Shown: piece after piece, positions 7,729 through 15,270 of the stretch
Layout: each line of letters opens with the position of its first letter
Numbering within the stretch: position 1 is the first letter of the stretch
NCBI GenBank assembly: GCA_039178835.1
Contig: JBCDFA010000163.1
Location: forward strand, 1-15,766
Reading direction: 5' to 3'
Length of the DNA: 15,766 nt
Source: AL-N1 sp039178835
GTDB lineage: Bacteria; Chloroflexota; Chloroflexia; Chloroflexales; Roseiflexaceae
Position numbers and translations under genes: made by a program
Notes under the pieces: model-generated
Told to the model about the DNA's origin: nothing
Database searches by the model: none
The model's input: the letters and a program-made list of their open reading frames with translations, nothing else

Positions 7729-8343
7729 TTACTTGAGGTCGATCTTGGCCTGTGACTGTACCCCATTGAGAAAGAAGGTCACCAGGGTATTGGTGAGTTG
7801 TTCTGGATCGGGGGTGTACGACTCGTCTAACAGGGCGTATTTTAAGACACTGGTGAGTGAGTAGAATGCGTGGGCGAGTGTTGTGCGATCAAGTGCAGGA
7901 TCGATTTCACCAATATCCATACCTTCTTGAATGAGTGCTGTGACTGTGGTATCCAGCTGTTTCACCGCTTCCATTGCCTGTGTATTGTTCCGTATCAGAT
8001 GGAATAGATCCGGCATAATTGGTCTGAGGGTAAGTGTTTGTTGATGGATCTGTTTTTCCACAATAGTCCGTAGTAACAGTGACAGGCGTTGTAGTGGCGT
8101 TTCGGTCGCGTGTTCAGACTCGATCATGGTTGTTAAAGCCTGGACTTCGCGTGTAAATGCGGTCGCTATCAGCTCATCTTTGGTTCCAAAATAGCTATAG
8201 AGTGTCGGTTTTGAGATACCAACGTGCATGGCGAGATCATCCATGGACATCGATGCGTATCCTTTTTTAGACAACAGTTCATGGGCAGCAGTGAGGATTT
8301 CTTCACGGAGGACTTGTTGTCTCCTCTGACGGAGTGAGTTCAT
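7729..8343 (-). CDS. TetR/AcrR-family transcriptional repressor
   Basis: This 204-residue regulator has a typical TetR N-terminal DNA-binding domain. Helix 1 is REEILTAAHELLSKKGY, and the helix-turn-helix is SMDDLAMHVGISKPTLYSYF followed by GTKDELI (about residues 17-66). The rest is an all-helical ligand-binding domain with no specific signature. It lies upstream of and divergent from an RND efflux pump, the standard arrangement for a local repressor released by pump substrates. The palindrome on the pump promoter is its likely operator. A 9-nt copy of the operator half-site, AACCTTACT (8353-8361), lies just before its own start codon, which suggests possible autoregulation. The ribosome-binding site is weak. 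Confidence 0.92.
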   Translation of the reverse strand: MNSLRQRRQQVLREEILTAAHELLSKKGYASMSMDDLAMHVGISKPTLYSYFGTKDELIATAFTREVQALTTMIESEHATETPLQRLSLLLRTIVEKQIHQQTLTLRPIMPDLFHLIRNNTQAMEAVKQLDTTVTALIQEGMDIGEIDPALDRTTLAHAFYSLTSVLKYALLDESYTPDPEQLTNTLVTFFLNGVQSQAKIDLK

Positions 8344-8391
8344 CGTCGAACCAACCTTACTTTTTCATATGGTGTGTGCTTTTGGTCGGTC

Positions 8392-8426
8392 TGTAGATAA
8401 GAGCGATGTTGCGAGGATAATCTACA
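8392..8426. repeat. Spaced 7-bp inverted repeat in the tetR leader
   Basis: TGTAGAT and ATCTACA are separated by 21 bp. The arms are short and the interior is not symmetrical, so this may be a two-site protein target or chance. It lies about 50-80 bp upstream of the tetR start. Confidence 0.25.
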
Positions 8427-8526
8427 CATCAATACAAATACCATTTTCATTTCTTAGAATATACACAGATTATACAACGAAATATACACCACCCTGTGAA
8501 AAAACAAAATCCGTCAAAAGTACTAC

Positions 8527-8574
8527 TTGCGAGTAAAGTAACCTTACTGTATAGTAGCGTTACAATAGTATAAT
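8527..8574 (+). promoter_or_regulatory. Putative promoter(s) of the RND efflux operon
   Basis: TTGCGA (8527-8532) and TATAGT (8550-8555) are separated by 17 bp, a good sigma-70 layout. A second, perfect -10 box TATAAT lies at 8569-8574 but with a poorer -35. In either case the palindromic operator overlaps the core promoter, as expected for repression by blocking RNA polymerase. The leader before the pump ATG would be about 60-80 nt. Confidence 0.6.
8538..8563. promoter_or_regulatory. Palindromic operator, candidate TetR binding site
   Basis: A 26-bp imperfect palindrome has half-sites GTAACCTTACT and AGTAGCGTTAC. The mirrored positions agree at 20 of 26 bases (pattern GTAAC-nn-TACT...AGTA-nn-GTTAC). 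Size and symmetry suit a TetR dimer, and it covers the -10 box of the pump promoter. The regulator gene is immediately next door. Confidence 0.72.
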
Positions 8575-8642
8575 GTGTAAAGATTGTCTCATGACCACAT
8601 CTACCCAATTGACACAGACATAACGGAAAGACAGGTTTGTGA

Positions 8643-11600
8643 ATGACACAACCCAAACAGCGACCACAACTCAATGGTATTCCTATCTCCGATGTATCAA
8701 TCAAACAACCTGTTTTTATTACGATGGTGATGTTGACCATCGTAGTTTTTGGTCTCCTGGCGTACAGCCGCTTGCCAGTGAATCTCCTTCCTGATATTTC
8801 GGTTCCGGTTGTCGTTGTCTCGGTGCCATATCCCGGTGCAGGCCCCGAGAGTGTGGCTGAGCAGGTCGCACGACCGATTGAGGAAAATCTCAATACACTC
8901 AATGGTATTGATGGTATTACCTCAACTTCAAATGAGGGTATTACCCAGATCATTCTTGAGTTTGAGACAGATGTTGACATAGATCAAGCTGAGCAGGACG
9001 TGCGTGAGCAGGTCAATGCCGTGTTGCCACAGTTGCCCAGTGATGTGCAGGACCCACTCTTTTTTACTTTCGACCCTAATGATGCCCCTATCATCACCCT
9101 GGCAGTGACGGATGGTGGTGTCAACTCATCGCTTGAACTGCGACGTATTATTGATGATGATATCGTTCCGCAACTCCAGCGTATTCAGGGGGTTGGTTCG
9201 GTTGATGTCGATGGTGGTGATGTGCGTCAGATCAATGTCCAGATGGATCTGGCGAAACTCCAGGCGTGGCAAGTTCTCCCTGTACAGATTACACAGGCTA
9301 TCCGTCAAGCAAACACCAATCTGGGACTGGGAAGTATCACGGAGCAAGATCGCGACGTTAGTTTACGTGCTCCCAGTTTACTTCAGGAACCTGAAGATAT
9401 TACACTGGTACAAATTACTAATACCCCTTACCGTGTTGGTGATCTGGCTACCATTGAGGATGGTGTGGCTGAAGTTGATAGCTACTCACGTTTGAACGGT
9501 GAGGATGCTATTACAATTGATATTCAGAAGCAATCTGGTAGCAATACTGTTACTGTTGCAGAAGATGTGAAAAGCGAACTTGAGCGTATTTTTGCTGAAC
9601 TGCCAGATCTGAGCTATGTGATCCCACTTGATCAATCTGAGGCGGTGCAAGAGTCAACAGAGAGTGCGATACATGAACTTCTGCTTGCTTCAGTTGCAGC
9701 CTTCATTATTGTGCTATTGTTTTTCCGTAATCTCCGCAATACGATTGTAACGCTGGTAGGCTTACCGATCATTATTATTGGAACCTTTGCTGCGATAAGC
9801 ATCTTTGGATTGACCATTAACTTGATTACGTTGCTTGCGTTGTCTCTGTGTGTTGGTCTGGTTATTGATGATGCGATTGTCGTCCGCGAAAACATTTTCC
9901 GTCGCCTTGAGCTTGGTGAGTCTCCGATGATAGCAGCAAGTCGTGGTACAGCAGAGGTGGCGCTCCCAGTGTTGGCAATGACTCTTACGATCATCGCCGT
10001 GTTTGTCCCGGTTGCGTTTACATCAGGTGTCGCTGGCGTCGTCTTTTTCTCATTTGGTATTACCGTTGCCTGTGCAATGGCCTTTTCATTGTTTGAAGCA
10101 TTTACACTTGCGCCGATGATGTCGGCTTATTTTACTAAACGTAACCAGCGTCGTAATCAGGACCAGAATCAGCAGGAAGATAACGATTCGCCGTCAACAG
10201 AGCATATCGGTAGTGATACCGATTTACCCGATGAGGCCAATGAAAAGTTGGGCCGTGTGGCACGTTTCTATGGCTCACTACTGAACTGGAGTTTAAAGCG
10301 CAGGTTTAATCGGCTTTTGATCGTCTTTGGTGCGGTAGTCATACTTATTTTCAGTGGTGTCATTGCAAGTGTTGGTTTGCGGTTCTCGTTCTTCCCGGCA
10401 GAGGATGTCGGGGAATTTAACATGGCTTTTGAAACTGAGCCGGGTACACCACTTGAATTTACTGACGAGTTAGCCCGACAGGCCGAAGAGATTATTCTGG
10501 CAGATCCGGCAGTTGACATTGTACAAACCAGCGTAGGTGGTCAAGGAGAAGCAGAACAGGGACAACTATTTATAAGCTTGCATGAAGGAGAATTGACACC
10601 GCCTGTTCAGGAGCGTTTACGTGAACAGCTTTCCTTCTTACCACTCCTTGTGTTAGGCCAACCCGATTTTGCAGGTAGTGGCACTGGTGTACAGAGTCGT
10701 GATGTAGTATTGAGTGTTCAATCAACTCGCCCCATCGAGGAGTTGATTCCTATACTTCAGGAACTGCAGGGAAGTGCTGAGTCCATACCTGGATTGGTCG
10801 ACATTGATACCACCTATAAACCTGGACGTCCCGAATTGCAATTTCAAGCAGACCCGACGCGGATTGGCGACCTTGGGCTCACGAACGATGATATTGCCTC
10901 TTCAGTTCGTGCACTTATTGAAGGTGACCAGGCAACAGTTTTGCGTCAGGATGGTGAGGATACCGATGTAGTGGTGCGCTTACAGCCATCGGATCGTGCT
11001 GGTGTTGGTGATGTACAGAGCATCACCGTGCCAACATCGTCTGGCAACGTACCCTTGAGTACCCTCGGCACAATTGAACTTGCTTCTAGCCCAACAACTG
11101 TTCGTCGAGCTGATTTGTTGGAAGAAGTCCTTATTGGTGCAAATGTGGAAGGGCGCAATGCGGCAGAAGTACAAGCCGAAATTGCCGCCGGTATCGACGC
11201 GCTCAACCTGCCAAGTGATGTGACAGTGAGGTTTGCAGGTGATGCTGAAGCACTGAATGAAGGTTTTGATACGCTGTTTATTGCGATGGGGCTTTCTGTG
11301 CTCTTTGTGTATATGGTGCTGGCTTCACAGTTTGGTTCCTTCCTCCAACCATTCCTGATCATGCTGGCGATGCCATTTAGCTTTATCGGTGCTTTCCTCG
11401 CGCTTGTTATTACCGGCATTGAACTCGATATTACTGGCATGATTGGTCTGATTATGTTGCTTGGTCTAGTGGTGAAAAATTCAATCTTGCTGGTTGAGTT
11501 TACGAATCGGCTGCGCGAATCAGGAATGGAAAAACATGCTGCCATTGAGTTGGCAGGAGCAATTCGTCTTCGACCTATTTTGATGACAACTCTTTCGCTG

Positions 11601-12068
11601 GTAGCAGGCGCAGTGCCGATTGCTATTGGCCTCGGGGAGGGAAGTGAGTTTCGGCGAGGGCTCTCAGTAGTGTTGATCGGCGGATTACTTACGTCGATGT
11701 TTCTGACGTTGCTGGTTGTACCAGTTGCATATAGCTTGCTTGACTCGACTATTCAACGTATTTTACGACTCTTCCGACGAGCACCTCAGCCAGCGCTTGC
11801 TCTTTCGGGAGCGGGTATTGAGGCCCCGCAATCTGTGATTGTGCCAGGGCCACAAAGCAATAATAACAATATGACGGATATCGAAACACATAAGCCTACA
11901 ATAGTATCTGAAACAAATGGAAGTAACGGGAATGCCGCTGGTCACGATACAGCGGCCAACGGAAGTAATGGGAGTTCGACCAGTCATGACACACCGGCCA
12001 GCGGAAGTAATGGTGAGGCAATACCACCTGACGCATCGAGTAGGCCAGCAGACAATCAATCATCGTAA
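8643..12068 (+). CDS. RND-family efflux transporter permease (AcrB/SwrC-like)
   Basis: This 1141-residue inner-membrane transporter would export drugs or lipophilic compounds by proton exchange. It shows the two-fold RND plan. One membrane helix (VFITMVMLTIVVFGLLAY) precedes the first large periplasmic loop and helices from about residue 343; helix 7 (LLIVFGAVVILIFSGVI) precedes the second loop and helices from about residue 900. Proton-relay residues are present: D409-D410 (GLVIDDAIVVREN) and K945 (LLGLVVKNSILLVEF). The N-terminal SIKQPVFI and PDISVPVV are typical of HAE-type pumps. Oddities are a hydrophilic Gln/Asn/Asp-rich cytoplasmic linker at about residues 499-540 and a ~95-residue Ser/Asn/Gly-rich C-terminal tail with tandem repeats. 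AGG lies 7 nt before the ATG. The adaptor gene follows after 32 nt; no outer-membrane channel gene is present. Confidence 0.96.
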   Translation: MTQPKQRPQLNGIPISDVSIKQPVFITMVMLTIVVFGLLAYSRLPVNLLPDISVPVVVVSVPYPGAGPESVAEQVARPIEENLNTLNGIDGITSTSNEGITQIILEFETDVDIDQAEQDVREQVNAVLPQLPSDVQDPLFFTFDPNDAPIITLAVTDGGVNSSLELRRIIDDDIVPQLQRIQGVGSVDVDGGDVRQINVQMDLAKLQAWQVLPVQITQAIRQANTNLGLGSITEQDRDVSLRAPSLLQEPEDITLVQITNTPYRVGDLATIEDGVAEVDSYSRLNGEDAITIDIQKQSGSNTVTVAEDVKSELERIFAELPDLSYVIPLDQSEAVQESTESAIHELLLASVAAFIIVLLFFRNLRNTIVTLVGLPIIIIGTFAAISIFGLTINLITLLALSLCVGLVIDDAIVVRENIFRRLELGESPMIAASRGTAEVALPVLAMTLTIIAVFVPVAFTSGVAGVVFFSFGITVACAMAFSLFEAFTLAPMMSAYFTKRNQRRNQDQNQQEDNDSPSTEHIGSDTDLPDEANEKLGRVARFYGSLLNWSLKRRFNRLLIVFGAVVILIFSGVIASVGLRFSFFPAEDVGEFNMAFETEPGTPLEFTDELARQAEEIILADPAVDIVQTSVGGQGEAEQGQLFISLHEGELTPPVQERLREQLSFLPLLVLGQPDFAGSGTGVQSRDVVLSVQSTRPIEELIPILQELQGSAESIPGLVDIDTTYKPGRPELQFQADPTRIGDLGLTNDDIASSVRALIEGDQATVLRQDGEDTDVVVRLQPSDRAGVGDVQSITVPTSSGNVPLSTLGTIELASSPTTVRRADLLEEVLIGANVEGRNAAEVQAEIAAGIDALNLPSDVTVRFAGDAEALNEGFDTLFIAMGLSVLFVYMVLASQFGSFLQPFLIMLAMPFSFIGAFLALVITGIELDITGMIGLIMLLGLVVKNSILLVEFTNRLRESGMEKHAAIELAGAIRLRPILMTTLSLVAGAVPIAIGLGEGSEFRRGLSVVLIGGLLTSMFLTLLVVPVAYSLLDSTIQRILRLFRRAPQPALALSGAGIEAPQSVIVPGPQSNNNNMTDIETHKPTIVSETNGSNGNAAGHDTAANGSNGSSTSHDTPASGSNGEAIPPDASSRPADNQSS
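11919..12032 (+). repeat. 42-bp tandem repeat in the 3' end of the RND gene
   Basis: About 2.7 copies of a 42-bp (14-codon) unit each begin with GGAAGTAA(C/T)GG, at 11919, 11961 and 12003. They encode GSNG-led units containing (G/S)HDT. The repeats lie in the predicted cytoplasmic tail after the last membrane helix, so copy number could change without breaking the frame. Confidence 0.85.
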
Positions 12069-12100
12069 TAGATTAGCGCTATTTTCAGCTAGAGGATGAC

Positions 12101-13531
12101 ATGAATCCATCACGACTCTTTAGCAGTATTCTTATCGGTCTCATCGCAATCAGTTTAGTTGCATGTAACGCAGAAGCAGAGCCAGAGGCTCAGGCAACAC
12201 CACAACCACGACCGACACGTGCCCCCGCAACTGTTGAACCGGACGTTGAACCTGTCGCTGAGTTCTCACTAGGTGTAACTGGCATTGGTGAAGTAAAAGC
12301 GGCACGCGACGCGTCGCTGGTCTTCAACGTAGTTGGAACAGTGAATGAAGTCTTTGTCGAAGAGGGTGATCGTGTTGAGCAAGATCAGGTGCTGGCAGTG
12401 CTTGATCTACGGACTTTTGAGCAGCAACTCCAACAGGCACAGGCCTCTATCGATAGTGCAGAAGCGCAAAGAAGTTCTTTGTTTGAAGGACCACGTGCTG
12501 CGGAAGTAAACGCTGCGCAGTCTCAGATTGTGCAAGCCCAAGCCTCACTTGAGCGGGTACAGGCTGGTGCTGAAGAGGAAGATTTGCGTTCGGCACAATC
12601 GGCAGTTGTTGCGGCGGAGGCCCAGCTCCAATCAACACGCGATCAGTTATCGCTTGCGAAAACCAATGCTGAAGCACAGGTCATTCAATCTTCTGAGTCT
12701 TTAGTGCAGGCACAGGCTGCCTATGCTCGTGCCAAGAGTGACTGGGAGTTTGTACAAGATACGGGCCAGAACCCCCAACAGCCGGTGCTTGGTGTCGATC
12801 CTCAGGGTAATGAAGTTGAGAACGATGTGGTCAATTCACAACGTGAGGCCATCTATGCTGCCTTTGTTCAGGCAGAATCAGCCCTTCGTCAGGCTGAAGA
12901 GGCTGTTGATCAGGCAGTGATCGCTGCAGAAGAGTCACGTAAAGCCGAGATTGTTGGTATTCAAACGTCTGAACAACAGGTCGTGCAGGCACAGGCCCAA
13001 CTTGATCAACTCGTGGAAGGCGCTGAGCCTGACGAAATTGCAGGAGCACAATCAGCTTTGGCGCAGGCCGTAGCTGGACGGGATCGATTGAACCCAAATC
13101 CGAATGCATCACAGATTGAGTTGGCTGATGCCGGAATTGCCCAGGCTGAAGCATCGTTACGCTTAGCTGAGATTAATCTTGAGCAGGCTGAAATTCGCGC
13201 ACCTTTTGATGGGATTATATCAGAAGTAAACATCGATCCTGGTGATCCAAGCTCTGTGCCAAATGGCGCGGCTATTGCCATTGTCGATGTAGAAAAACTC
13301 CATGTCGATGTTGAAATTAGCGATGTAGACATTGCACAGGTTGTTGAGGGCCAAATTGCCGAAGTTCGCGCAGAAGCTCTTGATGAAATTTTTCCCGGTG
13401 AAGTGAGTTATATCGCACCAACAGCATCTGTTCAGGGCAATATTCGTACATACCTAGTGCGTATTACGCTCGACGAACAGGAAGGGTTGCGCCCTGGTAT
13501 GAGTGTGCGTGTCGTACTCGTCACAGATTAA
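12101..13531 (+). CDS. RND efflux periplasmic adaptor (membrane-fusion) lipoprotein
   Basis: This 476-residue adaptor links the RND pump to the cell exterior. A lipoprotein signal peptide (hydrophobic SSILIGLIAISLVAC, lipobox LVAC, C22) predicts attachment to the outer face of the cytoplasmic membrane. A Pro/Thr/Glu-rich linker follows. The lipoyl domain is split: residues 72-102 (VNEVFVEEGDRV) and 365-402 (IRAPFDGIISEV). Between them is a coiled-coil hairpin of about 110 residues per arm with its tip near 218-246, far longer than in AcrA. Both arms contain two copies of a 26-residue Gly/Ala/Gln-rich repeat. A beta-barrel domain (about 400-476, ending LRPGMSVRVVLV) closes the protein. GAGG lies 5 nt before the ATG. 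It is co-transcribed with the pump. Confidence 0.94.
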   Translation: MNPSRLFSSILIGLIAISLVACNAEAEPEAQATPQPRPTRAPATVEPDVEPVAEFSLGVTGIGEVKAARDASLVFNVVGTVNEVFVEEGDRVEQDQVLAVLDLRTFEQQLQQAQASIDSAEAQRSSLFEGPRAAEVNAAQSQIVQAQASLERVQAGAEEEDLRSAQSAVVAAEAQLQSTRDQLSLAKTNAEAQVIQSSESLVQAQAAYARAKSDWEFVQDTGQNPQQPVLGVDPQGNEVENDVVNSQREAIYAAFVQAESALRQAEEAVDQAVIAAEESRKAEIVGIQTSEQQVVQAQAQLDQLVEGAEPDEIAGAQSALAQAVAGRDRLNPNPNASQIELADAGIAQAEASLRLAEINLEQAEIRAPFDGIISEVNIDPGDPSSVPNGAAIAIVDVEKLHVDVEISDVDIAQVVEGQIAEVRAEALDEIFPGEVSYIAPTASVQGNIRTYLVRITLDEQEGLRPGMSVRVVLVTD

Positions 13532-13560
13532 TCTTGGTCATAGAGATGTGTTTTGATAAG

Positions 13561-13591
13561 GTGGACGGTTGATAACAGCCGTTCACTTTTT
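13561..13591 (+). terminator. Rho-independent terminator of the efflux operon
   Basis: An 11-bp stem, GTGGACGGTTG with CAGCCGTTCAC (two G-U pairs), encloses loop ATAA and is followed directly by TTTTT. It starts 29 nt after the adaptor stop. It is among the strongest terminators in the window. Confidence 0.9.
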
Positions 13592-13629
13592 GGTTCAAGA
13601 CTACGGTTTGTCAACGTAGGCAAAGCATC

Positions 13630-14193
13630 CTATACTTTTTCAGAGGGGAACATGCTTTGCCAGAAACCGCGAAAATAAAAAACGAGTGAGCTAGAAAATG
13701 GCACCATCGCAATGTAGAGCGCTGGTCGACCGCTACGTTCACCATCGGCGATATAGAGCAACATGGCAATAGTGAGCGCAATGGTGGTGGCTTTGCCTGT
13801 TACATGAGCGGTAGTAATTTCAGAATGACGGTGGTATACCAACATGCCCCCAAGCAGAATGGCCAGATCGCGCCCAACGAGTGATGCGGTGGCCCACCAT
13901 GGAAACTGGCGTGTTTGTGAAAGGGTGATTGCGGTGGTATCAATCAAAAGTTTATCGGCAATAGGGTCAAGTATGCTCCCCAATGGTGAAACTTCTTGAC
14001 GGTGGCGTGCTACAGGCCCATCAAGTGCATCGGTCAGCATTGCAATGCCGAGTGTTGTGAGTGCCTGTTGCCCATTGCCCTGATGCATAGCCCGCATGAC
14101 GCAAGGGAGTAACATGACACGAGCCATCGTGAGTAGATTGGAAGGATACATAAACTCACGTGGATGAAAGCCACGATGAAAAGGTATAGGCAA
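13630..14193 (-). CDS. CDP-alcohol phosphatidyltransferase (PgsA-like)
   Basis: This is a membrane enzyme of about 187 residues that transfers a phosphatidyl group from CDP-diacylglycerol to an alcohol, as in phosphatidylglycerophosphate synthesis. The family signature D-x2-DG-x2-AR-x8-G-x3-D-x3-D is complete: DALDGPVAR, eight residues, then GSILDPIAD. The N-terminal PSNLLTMARVMLLP is typical of PgsA-type enzymes, and several membrane helices follow. AAGGAG lies 8 nt before the TTG used here. An in-frame GTG nine nt upstream (14202) overlaps that ribosome-binding site and is less likely; an internal ATG at 14151 would also give a plausible family N-terminus. The alcohol acceptor (glycerol-3-phosphate, inositol phosphate or other) cannot be decided. 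It is transcribed alone from the leader upstream. Confidence 0.88.
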   Translation of the reverse strand: MPIPFHRGFHPREFMYPSNLLTMARVMLLPCVMRAMHQGNGQQALTTLGIAMLTDALDGPVARHRQEVSPLGSILDPIADKLLIDTTAITLSQTRQFPWWATASLVGRDLAILLGGMLVYHRHSEITTAHVTGKATTIALTIAMLLYIADGERSGRPALYIAMVPFSSSLVFYFRGFWQSMFPSEKV

Positions 14194-14201
14194 TGCTGAC
14201 A

Positions 14202-14207
14202 CTCCTT
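14202..14207 (-). promoter_or_regulatory. Ribosome-binding site favouring a TTG start for the phosphatidyltransferase
   Basis: On the minus strand AAGGAG is followed by TGTCAGCA and then TTG, an 8-nt spacing. The upstream GTG candidate overlaps the last base of the same motif, which argues against it. Confidence 0.6.
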
Positions 14208-14235
14208 CCTATATGTTCCATCTGTACAGCCCACA

Positions 14236-14270
14236 GGAAATAGCTATGCTGACAGGATCAGTCTATTTCC
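14236..14270 (-). promoter_or_regulatory. Stem-loop in the leader of the phosphatidyltransferase gene
   Basis: A perfect 8-bp inverted repeat, GGAAATAG with CTATTTCC, encloses 19 nt that contain a further 4-bp stem (CTGA/TCAG). It is flanked by a run of seven C on the plus strand. It lies 43-77 nt upstream of the TTG start in the sense direction of that gene. It could be an operator or a structured 5' leader; it is too small for a known riboswitch. Confidence 0.4.
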
Positions 14271-14283
14271 CCCCCATTATAAA

Positions 14284-14311
14284 TGAAAAGCGGAGCACGT
14301 GTGCTCCACTT
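14284..14311 (-). terminator. Terminator of the first DUF4013 gene
   Basis: Read on the minus strand, AAGTGGAGCAC and GTGCTCCGCTT form an 11-bp stem with one U-G pair and a 2-nt apex, followed by TTCATTTAT. It lies 30 nt after the stop of the adjacent gene. The sequence resembles the terminator behind the second DUF4013 gene. Confidence 0.75.
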
Positions 14312-14340
14312 AGTCGTATCAATAATATGAGCGTGCTTTA

Positions 14341-15027
14341 TTAGGATGGATCATATCCAGGCATATCAGGTGTATAAGTACTGACCGCACCCTGTTGGGC
14401 AATGATTTGACCAAGGATATGTGCAGGAACGCATTGGGCAATAAAAGCTACAAAGAAAACTCCGATAAGACAAGCTATCAGACCAAAGGGAACCACCAGA
14501 GATGAAACAAAGTAGACGAGGAGTAGAATCAGCCAAGGGCTCGGTTTACTGCGAACAGTGGAAATAACCTCACCTATTTTCAATGCTTCACTCAAGGTGT
14601 AGTTAGATGTAATATAGCGAGCATAGGCAGCATAGACGAACAGCAAGGTGATATAACCCCCGATACTAATGAGCGGAGAAACGATACAGTTTAAGATAAG
14701 CTCAAAGGCCGCTGTTGTTTCTTCGCTTCCACCAAAAGCAATCGCTACTATACAAACAAGGAGCAAAGCCACAATAATCAAAGGAATCGCATATACTAAA
14801 CTAATCACAAAGCCATGCACCCCTCGCATAAATGTATCACCAAAATCCTCCCCCCACTCAGGAAGTGGTTGTGGATTGCCATAGGCAACATTTCGTGCGG
14901 TTTTTAATACGTATCCTGTTACTGCAAAATTGAGAATGGGGATAGCAATGATTAACCCTCCCAAGAGCACTTTGGTGACCCACCGTTCGTCGTTAAACAC
15001 ATAACTGATCGCTTTGCCGATGTCCAT
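14341..15027 (-). CDS. DUF4013 family membrane protein
   Basis: This 228-residue integral membrane protein begins MDIGKAISYVFNDERWVTKV, the usual opening of DUF4013 proteins, whose function is unknown. Hydrophobic segments are at about residues 21-41 (LLGGLIIAIPILNFAVTGYVL), 72-98, 107-137 and 167-206. Between them are an amphipathic loop with PLPEWGEDFGD and the conserved SEALKIGEVISTVRS. The C-terminal tail ends PDMPGYDPS. AAAGGA lies 8 nt before the ATG. A paralogue with the same middle and C-terminal motifs lies directly upstream on the same strand, separated by a terminator, so this copy probably has its own promoter in the ~190-bp gap. I found no clear sigma-70 boxes there. Confidence 0.88.
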   Translation of the reverse strand: MDIGKAISYVFNDERWVTKVLLGGLIIAIPILNFAVTGYVLKTARNVAYGNPQPLPEWGEDFGDTFMRGVHGFVISLVYAIPLIIVALLLVCIVAIAFGGSEETTAAFELILNCIVSPLISIGGYITLLFVYAAYARYITSNYTLSEALKIGEVISTVRSKPSPWLILLLVYFVSSLVVPFGLIACLIGVFFVAFIAQCVPAHILGQIIAQQGAVSTYTPDMPGYDPS

Positions 15028-15221
15028 CGAGATTGTCCTTTCTGTAAGTACGCTGCATTTGATTAGAAAGACGATGTCTGTGTGAGCAGAAGCCTATATA
15101 TCCACTTACACTCAGGTCGATTGGCACAAATACACATCTATCTGCTTTAGATCAATGTTTCTTGGTGGGATCTATGATGTTTGGGTGCATACCTGATCAT
15201 TAGCCTTCCTCTTGATACATG

Positions 15222-15247
15222 AAAAGCGGAGCCGAGACTCCGCTTAC
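15222..15247 (-). terminator. Terminator of the second DUF4013 gene
   Basis: A perfect 8-bp stem, AAGCGGAG with CTCCGCTT, encloses a 6-nt loop and is followed by TTCAT on the minus strand. It lies about 25 nt after the stop codon. It shares the GAAAAGCGGAG arm with the terminator behind the neighbouring paralogue. Confidence 0.72.
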
Positions 15248-15270
15248 AGTTTATCGATGTTGTGATTGAT

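Larger units (their letters stand above)
8344..8642. other. Divergent tetR / RND-pump regulatory region
   Basis: This is an AT-rich, gene-free spacer. It holds the tetR leader with an isolated operator-like half-site at 8353-8361, a 7-bp inverted repeat at 8392-8426, a minus-strand TATAAT at 8469-8474 without a clear -35 partner, and the pump promoter with its palindrome at 8527-8574. I see no small open reading frame with a convincing start signal in it. Confidence 0.7.

Noticed and set aside
8447..8980. Minus-strand 177-codon open frame across the pump promoter
   Set aside because: It overlaps the operator, the promoter and the first 110 codons of the RND gene, and shows no domain or start signal.
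10946..11545. Minus-strand 199-codon open frame inside the RND gene
   Set aside because: Its Ser/Thr/Ile-rich sequence is the mirror of the pump's codons; the sense frame has clear RND motifs.
13602..13620. Small CTACG/CGTAG inverted repeat as a terminator for the phosphatidyltransferase
   Set aside because: Only a 5-bp stem with no T-run on the minus strand, so it is too weak to call.
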